A stretch of 64,000 bases of DNA, from contig WGMD01000003.1 in the NCBI GenBank assembly GCA_016125255.1, positions 1-64,000 on the forward strand, given 5' to 3'. The position numbers and the translations under genes were made by a program. This document shows positions 26,181 through 34,925 of this stretch, piece after piece; position 1 is the stretch's first letter; the number at the start of each line of letters is the position of its first letter. Below the pieces are notes generated by a model. It was not told the DNA's origin, did not search any database, and saw only the letters and a program-made list of their open reading frames with translations. Origin of the DNA: Planctomycetota bacterium. GTDB lineage: Bacteria > Planctomycetota > Phycisphaerae > Phycisphaerales > Zrk34.

Positions 26181-27326
26181 ATGTTTGACCTGGGCCGCCT
26201 CATCACGCGCCGCGCCCGCGCCATCGACGCCAGCGGGATCCGCAAGGTGTTCGATCTGGCGGCGAGCGTCAAGGACCCGATCAATCTCTCGATCGGTCAG
26301 CCGGACTTCGACGTGCCCGAGCCGATTCAGGACGCGGCGATCGAAGCGATCCGTCATGGCCGCAACACCTACACCGTCACGCAGGGCATCGCCGAGCTTC
26401 GACAGAAGGTCACCGATGCGTTCACGGGTCGCTTCAAGAGCGAGGGCCGCTGGGCGGAGCCGGGCTGCGTGATCACCAGCGGCGTCAGCGGCGCACTGGT
26501 GCTGGCCCTGATGAGCTGCGTCGAAGCGGGCGACGAAGTGATCGTGCCGGACCCGTATTTCGTGATGTACAAGCATCTGGTGACGCTCGCTGGCGGCAAG
26601 GCGGTGTTCGTCGATACGTACCCCGACTTTCAATTGACCGCCGAGCGCGTCGAACCGCTGATCACGGAGCGGACGAAGTTGCTGCTGGTGTCCAGTCCGT
26701 CGAATCCGACGGGGGTGGTGACGAGCGACGACACATGGAAGAAGCTCGTGGCGCTGTGCGAATCGCGCGGCGTGCTTTTGGTGAGCGACGAGATTTACGA
26801 TGTGTTTCACTACAGCGGGCTGTGCCCTTCGCCCGCGGCGTTCGGGGATTCGATGCTTGTGCTGCGCGGGTTCAGCAAGACATACGGCATGACGGGATGG
26901 CGGCTCGGTTACGCCATCGGGCCCAAGCCGATCATCGAGCAGATGACGAAGCTTCAGCAGTACACGTTCGTGTGCGCACCGAGCATGGTGCAGTATGCGG
27001 GGGCGAAGGCGCTGGACATCGACATGAGCGACGCGGTCGAAGCGTACAGCCGCAAGCGCGATCGGGTCGTGGAGATGCTCAGCCCGCACTACGATCTGAC
27101 GATCCCCGGCGGGGCTTTCTACGCCTTCCCGCAAATCCGCACCGGCGAAAGCGCCACCGAATTCGTCAAGCGCGCCATCGAAAAGAAACTGCTGATCATC
27201 CCCGGCAGCGTGTTCAGCGAGCGCGATACGCACTTCCGTTTGTCGTATGCGTGCGACGATGCGAAGCTTCAGCGCGGGCTGGAGATTCTTGTGGAGATGG
27301 CGAAGAAGCAGCAAGGGGAAAGCTGA
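26181..27326 (+). CDS. Class I/II aminotransferase
   Basis: A 381-residue PLP-dependent aminotransferase of fold type I. Visible: INLSIGQPDFDVPE near the start, the SNPTG motif, DEIYD, the PLP Lys in FSKTYGMTGWRLGY and the carboxylate-binding Arg in FRLSYA. The length fits aspartate or aromatic aminotransferases. The amino donor cannot be fixed by reading. The stop codon lies inside a 32-bp palindrome. Confidence 0.9.
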   Translation: MFDLGRLITRRARAIDASGIRKVFDLAASVKDPINLSIGQPDFDVPEPIQDAAIEAIRHGRNTYTVTQGIAELRQKVTDAFTGRFKSEGRWAEPGCVITSGVSGALVLALMSCVEAGDEVIVPDPYFVMYKHLVTLAGGKAVFVDTYPDFQLTAERVEPLITERTKLLLVSSPSNPTGVVTSDDTWKKLVALCESRGVLLVSDEIYDVFHYSGLCPSPAAFGDSMLVLRGFSKTYGMTGWRLGYAIGPKPIIEQMTKLQQYTFVCAPSMVQYAGAKALDIDMSDAVEAYSRKRDRVVEMLSPHYDLTIPGGAFYAFPQIRTGESATEFVKRAIEKKLLIIPGSVFSERDTHFRLSYACDDAKLQRGLEILVEMAKKQQGES

Positions 27327-27349
27327 GGCATGGCCATGCCTCAGCTTTC
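27318..27349. repeat. 32-bp palindromic repeat, copy B
   Basis: GAAAGCTGAGGCATGG and its perfect inverse. It contains the aminotransferase stop codon and lies 8 bp from the end of the convergent mgtE gene, so it probably ends transcription from both sides. See also 5158-5189 and 35212-35243. Confidence 0.85.
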
Positions 27350-27357
27350 GTTTCACA

Positions 27358-28764
27358 TCACAGCAGCGTGCCGCGGAGGAAAAGGATCGCCATCGTGAAG
27401 TAGATGACGAGGCCGGTGACGTCGACGAGCGTCGCCACGAAGGGGGCGCTGGCGGTGGCGGGGTCGAGGCCGACGCGGCGGAGGACGAAGGGGAGCATGC
27501 CGCCGACGAGCGTGCCGAAGGTGACGACGCCGACGAGCGTCGACGCGACGGTCAGACTGATGAGTAAAAAGTGCGAGGTGTAGTCGGCGAGCCCGACCTG
27601 CTGCCATGCGATCACGCGCACCAGCCCGACGACACCGAGCAGAATCCCCAGCAAAAGCCCGCACGCCAGCTCGCGCCACAGCACCTTCCACCACATCTTG
27701 AGCGTCACCTCCCCCAGCGCCATCGCGCGGATGATCAAGGACGTGGCCTGCGACCCGCTGTTGCCTCCGCTGGAGATGATCAGCGGAATGAACAGAGCGA
27801 GGACGACGGCCTTTTGAATCTGCACTTCGAAGTAGCTCATCGCGCTGGCGGTGAAGGTTTCGCCGACGAAGAGAATGATGAGCCAGATGCCGCGCTTGTG
27901 GACGAGACTGGCGAGCGTGGCGGTCATGTAGGGTTCATCGAGCGCCTCCATGCCGCCCATTTTCTGCATGTCCTCCGTCGCTTCCTCCTCCGCCACGTCG
28001 GCGACGTCGTCGAACGTCACGATGCCGACGAGTTCATCGGACTTATCCACGACCGGCAGCACGGGCAGGTCATAGCGTTCCATGACGCGCACCGCTTTCT
28101 CGCGGTCGTCATCCGCACGCAGCGAGACCACCTGACCCTCCCGCAGCGTCTCGCAGCGGACGGCGGGGTCCGCCAGCAGCAGTTTGCGAAGCTTGATGAA
28201 GTCGAGCAGTTTCCCCTGCTCATCGACGACGTACATGATGTTGAGACTTTCCGCTTCGTCGCCATGCTCACGAATATGTCGCAGCGCCTCGGCGACGGTC
28301 CACTCGGGCCGCACCGTCAGGTACTCGGGCGTCATCTCACGGCCGATCGATTCTTCGGGATATTCGAGAATCTTCTCGGTTTCCGCCCGCTCCTCCGGCT
28401 GCATCAGGGCGAGCAGGTTTTTGGCCAGCTCGTCCGGCGCGTCTTCGAGGAAGTCGACGCGGTCGTCGGGGTCCATTTCGTTGATGATCTGGGCCGCCTG
28501 CTCGTTGGTCAGATTGCCGACGATGCGTTCCTGATCGTCCTGGTCAAAATAGCTGAACACCTCGGCGGCGCGCTGGCGCGGGAGGAGCCGCAGGGCGATG
28601 GCCTGATGCTTGGGTTCGAGGCAGATGAGCACGTCGGCGATTTCCGGTTCGCGCAGCTCGATGAGCGCAGCGCGTGCCTGGCCGGTCTGTCGGTGGTCGA
28701 TCAGGTCGGCGATCTCGGGGGCGAGCAGTTCGCCCATGGCGTGATCGGCGTCAAGACGGGGCAT
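27358..28764 (-). CDS. mgtE: Magnesium transporter MgtE
   Basis: A 468-residue Mg2+ channel. It has an N-terminal superhelical domain (about 20-130), a CBS pair (about 130-255) that closes the gate when Mg2+ is high, and a C-terminal membrane domain with five helices. The pore signature is SSGGNSGSQATSLIIRAMAL. The ATG at 28762-28764 is preferred to one 13 codons upstream by homology. The gene is divergent from carA; the 138-bp gap is too short for a typical Mg2+ riboswitch, and none is seen. Confidence 0.93.
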   Translation of the reverse strand: MPRLDADHAMGELLAPEIADLIDHRQTGQARAALIELREPEIADVLICLEPKHQAIALRLLPRQRAAEVFSYFDQDDQERIVGNLTNEQAAQIINEMDPDDRVDFLEDAPDELAKNLLALMQPEERAETEKILEYPEESIGREMTPEYLTVRPEWTVAEALRHIREHGDEAESLNIMYVVDEQGKLLDFIKLRKLLLADPAVRCETLREGQVVSLRADDDREKAVRVMERYDLPVLPVVDKSDELVGIVTFDDVADVAEEEATEDMQKMGGMEALDEPYMTATLASLVHKRGIWLIILFVGETFTASAMSYFEVQIQKAVVLALFIPLIISSGGNSGSQATSLIIRAMALGEVTLKMWWKVLWRELACGLLLGILLGVVGLVRVIAWQQVGLADYTSHFLLISLTVASTLVGVVTFGTLVGGMLPFVLRRVGLDPATASAPFVATLVDVTGLVIYFTMAILFLRGTLL

Positions 28765-28902
28765 GGTTCGTATCCGTGGTCGCTGTCCATCAGTTGCGAT
28801 CAAACTAACAGGTTCACGCGATCAAGGCCAGATGCATGTTCCGCCGTGAGCGGCGTCAGCGGATGGCAAGCGCCTCCGTGATTGCATACACTACGCCCAA
28901 TC

Positions 28903-30117
28903 ATGACCAGCCCCACCACTCCCACGCGTATCGCCAAGCTCGCCCTCGAAGACGGCACCGTCTTCACAGGCGTCGCCTTCGGCGCCGTCGATCGCCCCGA
29001 GCCGCTGGCCGGCGAAGTCGTCTTCAACACCTCGATGACCGGCTATCAGGAAATCCTCACCGATCCGTCCTACACCGGGCAGATCGTCACGATGACGTAT
29101 CCGCACATCGGCAACTACGGCGTGAACGTGCAGGATCTTGAGTCGACGAAGGTGCAGCCCGCGGGGTTCATCGTGCGCGAGCTTGCGAACCGGGCGAGCA
29201 ACTACCGTTCGACGCAACAGCTCGAAGACTGGCTGGCGGCGCAGGGCGTATTGGGCATCAGCGGGATCGACACGCGGGCGCTGACCCGCAAGCTGCGCAT
29301 CACCGGCGCGATGCGCGGCGTTCTGAGCGCGACGCAGCTCGATGACGCCAAGCTCGTCGCCGCGGCGAAGGCGAGCCCCGTGATGGACGGGCAGAACCTC
29401 GCCGAGGTCGTCAGCCCGCATGACACATGCACATGGAGCGAATCGCTGGGCGACTGGCGACCGATTCAGGGTCAGCTTCCGCCGGGGCAAATGAAGCGGC
29501 GCATCGTCGCCATCGACTGCGGCGCGAAGTCCAATATCCTGCGCAATCTCGCGGACACGGGCAACGAAGTGATCGTGGTTCCGCATGATGTGAAGCCCGA
29601 ACAGATTCTCGAGTACAAGCCCGATGGTTTGTTCGTGAGCAACGGCCCGGGCGATCCGGCGGCGGTGGCGGTGACCATCGATACGCTCCGCAAGCTGCAC
29701 GGCCAACTGCCGATCTTCGGCATCTGCCTCGGACATCAGATGCTCGGCCTGTCGCTCGGCGCCAAGACGTTCAAACTCAAGTTCGGCCATCGCGGCGGCA
29801 ATCAGCCCGTGCAGAATCTCGCCACGCGCAAAGTCGAAATCACCAGCCAGAACCACGGGTTCGCCGTCGAAGTCGAATCGCTCAAAAAAGTCGGCGGCCT
29901 TCCCACGCACATCAACCTCAACGATCAGACCCTCGAGGGTTTTCGCCATCGCGACCTGCCGATTTTCGCCGTCCAGTACCACCCCGAGGCCTCCCCGGGC
30001 CCGCATGACGCCAGTTATCTGTTCGATTGCTTCATCGACATGATGAACACGGGGCTCAGTCCGTCGGCCGAGGCGATGGACGCGGCGCAGCGCCGGCGCA
30101 ACAAGGTGGCGGGGTGA
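28903..30117 (+). CDS. carA: Carbamoyl-phosphate synthase small subunit
   Basis: A 404-residue glutaminase subunit that feeds ammonia to CarB for arginine and pyrimidine synthesis. The N-terminal domain shows LALEDGTVFTGVAFG and NTSMTGYQEILTDPSYTGQI. The GATase domain has the nucleophile Cys in GICLGHQMLGL and the His/Glu of the triad in VQYHPEASPGP. carB is not in the window. TACACT (28887-28892) lies close before the ATG at 28903, leaving an expected leader of only a few nt and no room for a ribosome-binding site. Confidence 0.95.
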   Translation: MTSPTTPTRIAKLALEDGTVFTGVAFGAVDRPEPLAGEVVFNTSMTGYQEILTDPSYTGQIVTMTYPHIGNYGVNVQDLESTKVQPAGFIVRELANRASNYRSTQQLEDWLAAQGVLGISGIDTRALTRKLRITGAMRGVLSATQLDDAKLVAAAKASPVMDGQNLAEVVSPHDTCTWSESLGDWRPIQGQLPPGQMKRRIVAIDCGAKSNILRNLADTGNEVIVVPHDVKPEQILEYKPDGLFVSNGPGDPAAVAVTIDTLRKLHGQLPIFGICLGHQMLGLSLGAKTFKLKFGHRGGNQPVQNLATRKVEITSQNHGFAVEVESLKKVGGLPTHINLNDQTLEGFRHRDLPIFAVQYHPEASPGPHDASYLFDCFIDMMNTGLSPSAEAMDAAQRRRNKVAG

Positions 30118-30127
30118 CGGATTGCCA

Positions 30128-30156
30128 TTGACAAAGTAATAGCCGGGATTTAAGCT
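30128..30156 (+). promoter_or_regulatory. Sigma70-like promoter of the secretin gene
   Basis: TTGACA (30128-30133), 17 bp, TAAGCT (30151-30156). It starts 11 bp after carA and gives a leader of about 340 nt before the secretin. Confidence 0.6.
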
Positions 30157-30505
30157 GTTTTGCGTCGGCTCGGGACACGCGCGAATCCATCCGCAGGCAA
30201 GGTTCACACCGGCCATGATCGAGGCAAAAAACGGCACTTTCAAGGCGGTTGCGACGATGGTCAGGCGCGGGCTCCCGAGCGCGGGGCCGTGGGCGGCAAC
30301 GGTACAGGTAACTGTAAAACCTACGGCAGGTTAACGGGCGAAAGCGCGAAATTTTTTTCGCATGCGGCCCTTGCATCGGCGGCTCAGACGTTTTATCTTG
30401 TCGGGCCTACAGATACGAGGGATCGCCCGAAGTTGGGATAGGGGCAACGGGCAGGCGCGGCCGCAGACCCGCCGCTCTCTTGACACGAGCCACTGGAGGT
30501 TCACG
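30157..30505 (+). promoter_or_regulatory. Long structured leader of the secretin gene
   Basis: 349 bases without a gene. Local pairings include CCATC/GATGG enclosing 30186-30260, ACAG-GTAA-CTGT (a GNRA-type tetraloop, 30304-30315), ACCT-ACGGC-AGGT (30319-30331) and GCGAAA/TTTCGC around a run of seven T (30346-30361). The ribosome-binding site GGAGG is at 30495-30499. No known riboswitch consensus was matched. Confidence 0.45.
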
Positions 30506-33500
30506 TTGGCATCACGTCACATCGTCTTCGCGTTCGCCTGTGCAGCAATTCTTGTCAGCACATGCATGGTCATCCATGCAACGGCGGACGACCATCCGAC
30601 CGCTGCGCAGCTCCTTGAGCAAGGTGAGGCACAGATCAAGAGCGGCAAGCTCGAAGATGCGCAGAACACGCTCAATCGCATCGACCCGATTCAATTGACC
30701 AAGGAGCAGCGCGTCGAGCTTCAGGCGGCGCTTCAGTCCGTGCGCGATCAGCGCCGCGCGGCCGAGCCGATGCCCAAGCCCGCGCCCACGCCCACGACGC
30801 CCGAACCGACGAAGACCCAAGCGCCCAAGCCCGAACCCGCACCGGCCAAGCCCGAACCCAAGCCGATGCCCAAGCCCGCACCGGCGCCCGCCGTCGAGAA
30901 GCCCGCGCCGGCCCCTGCTCCCGCGCCCGCACCCAAGGCGGAGCCCAAGCCCGAACCCAAAGCCGAGACCAAGCCCGCGCCGGCGCCCGCGCCCGCACCC
31001 GTGGTGGAAACCAAACCCGACGCCAAGGAACGCCCCGTCGCGGCGAGCAAGCCCGCTGCCGCCAAGCAGCCCGCCGCCGAGATGAAGCCCGCCGCTCCGG
31101 TCGTCTCCGAAGGCGAGAAGCTCATGGAGAAGGCCGTCAAGCTCCAGACGCAGCAGCTCACCGCCGAAGCCGATCAGGCCGCCAAGGATGGACAGTACAA
31201 CCGTGCCGCGCAGCTCTACACGCAGGCGATCTCGCTCGACCCGGCCAACGAAGACGCCAAGAAGGGCCTGGAAACCGTGCGTGCCCTGCTCGGCCGCGAC
31301 AACAGCGGATCGAAGCTGGTGGAGGATTACGCCAACGTCGTGAAGCTTCGCCGCGAGCAGGCGCTGGCCCGCTACGACGAAGCGATGAAGCAGGCCAAGG
31401 CCTCCGTCGCCGCCGGCAATCCCAACGAGGCGCTCGACGCGGTGTCGCTGGGCAAGGCGATTCTCGACACGAACCGTCAGTACCTCTCCGAAGCCGAGTA
31501 CAACCAGCTCAGCAAGTCCGCGATGGACTTCACCTCGCAGATTCAGGTCGCCGCCGAGCAGCAGCGCGTGCGGGCCCTTGGCGAGCAGGAGATGAAGGTC
31601 AAGAACGAGCAGGTCAAGCGCCGCATGGCCGCCGAGGAGGAGCGCGAGCGCAAGGTGCAGGAACTGCTCCGCCGCGCCGCCGATCTTCGCCGCGAACTCA
31701 ACTATGAAGAGTCGCTGGATGTGCTCGAGCAGCTTCTGTTCATCGACCCGCACAACGTCGCCGCGCAGGCGATGAAGGAAATGATCGAAGACTCGATCAT
31801 CTACCGCAACACGAAGAATCTTCTCCGCGAGCGCGAGCTCAAGCGTTCGCAGCATTCGGTGGACAACCTCGAGGCGGCGATTCCGGTCACCGAGATCATT
31901 CAGTATCCGCCCGACTGGCCCCAGCTCACCGCCACCCGTCAGGCCGCCCTCGGCTCCGCCGGCGGCGAAAGCGAAGCCAACCGTCGCGTCATGGAGAAGC
32001 TCAAGCAGTCGATCCCGGTGACCTTCGACGGCAACCGTCTCGAAAACGTCGTCGAGTACCTGCGCAACGTGACGGGCGTGAACTTCTTCGTCAACTGGCG
32101 CGCTCTGGAAGGCGCCGGCATCGAGCCCGGCACGACCGTCACGCTCAACCTCGCCTCCGTCCCCGCGGATAAAGCCCTGCGCCTCATCCTCGATCAGGTC
32201 GGCGGCGACCTGGTCCCGCTGGGCTTCACCATCGACGAAGGCGTCGTGACCATCTCGACCGTCGAAAACCTCGGCAAAAACACCACGATCCGCACCTACG
32301 ATATCCGCGACCTGGTCGTGCAGGCCCCCTCCTTCGATCAGGCCCCCGACTTCGACCTGACGTCGATCACCAACAGCTCCGGCGGCGGCAGCGGCGGCGG
32401 CGGCGGACAGAGCGGCGACCTGTTCTCCGACACCCAGTCGGACCGACAGACCGGCACACGCAACGAACTCATTCAGCAGATCTCCCAGCTCATTCGCGAC
32501 ACCGTCGATCCCGACGGCTGGCGTCAGAGCGGCGGCCTGGTCAGCTCCATGAGCGAACTCAACGGCTCGCTCATCGTCAACACCACCAGCGAGAACCACC
32601 GCGCCATCCTGAGTCTGCTCGCCCAGCTCCGCGAGAGCCGCGCCCTGCAGATCAACGTCGAAGCGCGATTCCTCCTCGTCGATCAGAACTACCTCGACGA
32701 AGTCGGCGTCGACATGGACCTGACCATCAACAACATCGGCTCCGACTTCACGCCGATCACCATCAACACCGAGTCGGCCTCGATCGCCGATCGTCAGAAC
32801 ACGAACCTCAACGGCTCGTTCGGCGGATCGGACTCGGGCTCGGGCCCGATCGACGGCTCGTTCCGTCGCGGACTGAGCATCAGCGGCGGATTCATGAATG
32901 ACGTGCAGGTCAACCTGCTCGTCAAGGCCACGCAGGCCAACCGCCGTTCGACCCAGTTGTCCGCCCCGCGCGTGACCTTCTTCAACGGCCAGCGCGCTTA
33001 CGTGCTCATCGCGACGCAGCTTTCGTACATCAGCGACCTGAACCCCGTCGTCGGCACGCGGTCCGCCGCCTTCGACCCCGAGATCAGCGTCGTCTCCAGC
33101 GGTGTGATTCTCGACGTGGAAGGCACCGTCTCGGCCGACCGCCGTTACGTCACCCTCACCGCCCGTCCCTCGCTGGCCCGCGTCGTGCGTCTGCGTCAGC
33201 TTCAGGTCGTCGGCGCCACCATCGACAACACCGGCGACGATGACAACGCCGGCGGCACCGCAGGCGTCCCCGACGTCTCGACCGGCGTCATCGAAGCGCC
33301 CGAACTCGAACTCACCACCGTCCGCACCACCGTCAGCGTCCCCGACAAGGGAACGCTCCTTTTGGGCGGTCAGCGGCTCTTCGCCGACGTGGAGATCGAA
33401 GCCGGCGTCCCGGTCATCTCCAAGGTCCCGATCCTCAACCGCCTCTTCACCAACCGTTCGACCGTCAAGGACGAACGCACCCTGCTGATGCTCATCAAGC

Positions 33501-33595
33501 CGACCATCCTGATCCAGAGCGAGAAGGAAAACGACCTGTTCCCGGGTCTGAACCAGTCGGCGGGCATCTTCAGCGGCGGAACCACGACCAAGTGA
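30506..33595 (+). CDS. Secretin (type IV pilus / type II secretion outer-membrane channel)
   Basis: A 1029-residue PilQ/GspD-type protein forming the outer-membrane pore. In order: signal peptide about 1-28, a Pro/Ala/Lys-rich linker (about 89-195), TPR-like helices and a coiled coil (about 200-470), two N-domains (about 520-710), then the secretin pore (about 715-1000), ending VISKVPILNRLFTNRSTVKD and LLMLIKPTI. The start is a TTG at 30506, with GGAGG 6 nt upstream and a signal peptide beginning at once; the longer frame from 30362 lacks both. It is unusually long at the N-terminus, where the linker may cross the cell wall. The pilMNOP-like genes lie 3.4 kb downstream. Confidence 0.9.
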   Translation: MASRHIVFAFACAAILVSTCMVIHATADDHPTAAQLLEQGEAQIKSGKLEDAQNTLNRIDPIQLTKEQRVELQAALQSVRDQRRAAEPMPKPAPTPTTPEPTKTQAPKPEPAPAKPEPKPMPKPAPAPAVEKPAPAPAPAPAPKAEPKPEPKAETKPAPAPAPAPVVETKPDAKERPVAASKPAAAKQPAAEMKPAAPVVSEGEKLMEKAVKLQTQQLTAEADQAAKDGQYNRAAQLYTQAISLDPANEDAKKGLETVRALLGRDNSGSKLVEDYANVVKLRREQALARYDEAMKQAKASVAAGNPNEALDAVSLGKAILDTNRQYLSEAEYNQLSKSAMDFTSQIQVAAEQQRVRALGEQEMKVKNEQVKRRMAAEEERERKVQELLRRAADLRRELNYEESLDVLEQLLFIDPHNVAAQAMKEMIEDSIIYRNTKNLLRERELKRSQHSVDNLEAAIPVTEIIQYPPDWPQLTATRQAALGSAGGESEANRRVMEKLKQSIPVTFDGNRLENVVEYLRNVTGVNFFVNWRALEGAGIEPGTTVTLNLASVPADKALRLILDQVGGDLVPLGFTIDEGVVTISTVENLGKNTTIRTYDIRDLVVQAPSFDQAPDFDLTSITNSSGGGSGGGGGQSGDLFSDTQSDRQTGTRNELIQQISQLIRDTVDPDGWRQSGGLVSSMSELNGSLIVNTTSENHRAILSLLAQLRESRALQINVEARFLLVDQNYLDEVGVDMDLTINNIGSDFTPITINTESASIADRQNTNLNGSFGGSDSGSGPIDGSFRRGLSISGGFMNDVQVNLLVKATQANRRSTQLSAPRVTFFNGQRAYVLIATQLSYISDLNPVVGTRSAAFDPEISVVSSGVILDVEGTVSADRRYVTLTARPSLARVVRLRQLQVVGATIDNTGDDDNAGGTAGVPDVSTGVIEAPELELTTVRTTVSVPDKGTLLLGGQRLFADVEIEAGVPVISKVPILNRLFTNRSTVKDERTLLMLIKPTILIQSEKENDLFPGLNQSAGIFSGGTTTK

Positions 33596-33634
33596 TCGCC
33601 CGGCCCGGGCGTCGGTCGAATCGACCCGATCAGG

Positions 33635-33659
33635 CCTGAGGCGCATTGAACGCCTCAGG
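33635..33659 (+). terminator. Hairpin between the secretin and STAS genes
   Basis: A perfect 9-bp stem CCTGAGGCG/CGCCTCAGG with a 7-nt loop, 39 bp after the secretin stop. No T run follows, so it may be an attenuator or an mRNA-stabilising hairpin rather than a full terminator. Confidence 0.5.
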
Positions 33660-33695
33660 GCGAACGGCCCGCAAGAAAGCGCGGCCCTGGAGCGA

Positions 33696-34061
33696 ATGGA
33701 CATGGCAGGCACGGATTCAAGACTCTCGATCTCGACCGACGGACCGGTCACGCTCGTCGAATTCCTCGACCGCAACATCCTCGACGAAGCGAGCATTCAG
33801 CAGATCGGCGACGAGATCCTCCGCATCGTCGAAACCTCCGAGTCGCCCAAACTGCTCATCAACTTCCGCAATGTCGACCACCTGTCCTCCGCCGCGCTGG
33901 GCACGCTGATCACCATCAACAACAAGGTTCGCCAGAAGGATGGGCAGCTTCGTCTTTCGGACATCGACGCGCAGATTTACGAAGTCTTTGTCATCACGAA
34001 GCTCAACAAGCTCTTCCACATTCACAAGACCGCCGGTGAAGCCCTGGCCAGCTTCAAGTAA
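33696..34061 (+). CDS. STAS-domain anti-sigma factor antagonist (first)
   Basis: A 121-residue STAS protein like RsbV/SpoIIAA. The phosphorylatable Ser lies in NVDHLSSAALGTLI. In partner switching the unphosphorylated form binds the kinase and frees its target. GGAG precedes the ATG at 33696; a Met two codons later is also possible. It precedes the RsbW-like kinase by 34 bp, so the two are probably a cognate pair. Confidence 0.85.
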   Translation: MDMAGTDSRLSISTDGPVTLVEFLDRNILDEASIQQIGDEILRIVETSESPKLLINFRNVDHLSSAALGTLITINNKVRQKDGQLRLSDIDAQIYEVFVITKLNKLFHIHKTAGEALASFK

Positions 34062-34095
34062 TGGAATCTGGTTGGGGATCGTTGAGAGGAACCCC

Positions 34096-34533
34096 GTGGC
34101 ATCACCCCCGATTGCACGCACAATGCGCTTTCCAAGCCGGCTCGAGGAAGTGAGCCGCGTGGAGGAAGTGCTCATGGCGGCGGCGGCGGAGCGCGGCTAC
34201 AACGGGCACGATCAGTTCGCCGTCAAGCTCGCCCTCGAAGAAGCCCTCGCCAACGCCATCAAGCACGGCAATCAATCCGATCCGACCAAGCAGGTCACCC
34301 TCGAGTTCACCATCGACGAGCAGCAGATTTCGATCTCCATTTCCGATGAAGGTCCGGGTTTCAACCCCGCGGACGTGCCCGACCCGACGCTCGACGAAAA
34401 TCTCGAAAAGCCCTACGGACGGGGCGTCATGCTCATGAACACCTACATGAACGAAGTCCGCTACAACAAGCGGGGCAACAAGGTGACGCTCGTTCGGCGG
34501 CGCACCGAATCCCCCGCTCACCGCGGCGAATAA
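34096..34533 (+). CDS. RsbW-like anti-sigma factor serine/threonine kinase
   Basis: A 145-residue protein of the GHKL ATPase fold. The N box is EEALANAIKHGN, the G1 box DEGPGF and the G2 box GRGVMLM, all intact. It would bind a sigma or other target and phosphorylate an STAS partner. I chose the GTG at 34096 because AGAGGA lies 5 nt upstream; an ATG at 34123 is the alternative. It sits between two STAS genes, and no sigma factor or PP2C phosphatase is present in the window. Confidence 0.85.
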   Translation: MASPPIARTMRFPSRLEEVSRVEEVLMAAAAERGYNGHDQFAVKLALEEALANAIKHGNQSDPTKQVTLEFTIDEQQISISISDEGPGFNPADVPDPTLDENLEKPYGRGVMLMNTYMNEVRYNKRGNKVTLVRRRTESPAHRGE

Positions 34534-34568
34534 CCCGCCGCCACGTCCTCATCCGCGAGGGTTCCGCC

Positions 34569-34910
34569 ATGACGCAATTCAACGTCGATATCGCCAATCA
34601 TGATCAGGGCGTGATCATCCGCCTGCATGGCGACGCGACGCTCTCGGCGACCACCGCCCTGCGCGACGCCCTTCAGCCCGTTGTCGAACGCAAACCCAAG
34701 CGCGTCGTGCTCGATCTCGCCCAGCTTGTCTTCATCAATAGTCTGGGCCTCGGCGCCCTGCTCGAATTCCGGCAGGCGCTCAATGCCCATGGCGCCCGGC
34801 TTCGTATGGCCGGCGCAAGCGATCGCGTGGCGGACATCTTCATGAAGACCCGGCTCGCCGAGCTGTTCCCGATGTATCCGACCGCCGAGGAAGCCATCGC
34901 CGCTGTCTGA
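34569..34910 (+). CDS. STAS-domain anti-sigma factor antagonist (second)
   Basis: A 113-residue STAS protein. The candidate phosphorylation site is the Ser in FINSLGLGALLEF. It differs clearly from the first STAS protein, so the two may compete for the same kinase or answer different phosphatases. It follows the kinase gene by 35 bp. The product ends 15 bp before the end of the convergent argS. Confidence 0.83.
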   Translation: MTQFNVDIANHDQGVIIRLHGDATLSATTALRDALQPVVERKPKRVVLDLAQLVFINSLGLGALLEFRQALNAHGARLRMAGASDRVADIFMKTRLAELFPMYPTAEEAIAAV

Positions 34911-34925
34911 GCCCCCGCCCCGCCG

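Noticed and set aside
28765-28902. Mg2+ riboswitch before mgtE
   Set aside because: The gap is only 138 bp and shows none of the expected helices.
30157-30505. c-di-GMP-I riboswitch before the secretin
   Set aside because: The conserved GGGCAAACC and GGGACGCAAAGCC segments are not present.
30512-33796. 1094-residue open frame on the minus strand
   Set aside because: It is antisense to the secretin gene, and the low-complexity part mirrors the Pro/Ala linker.
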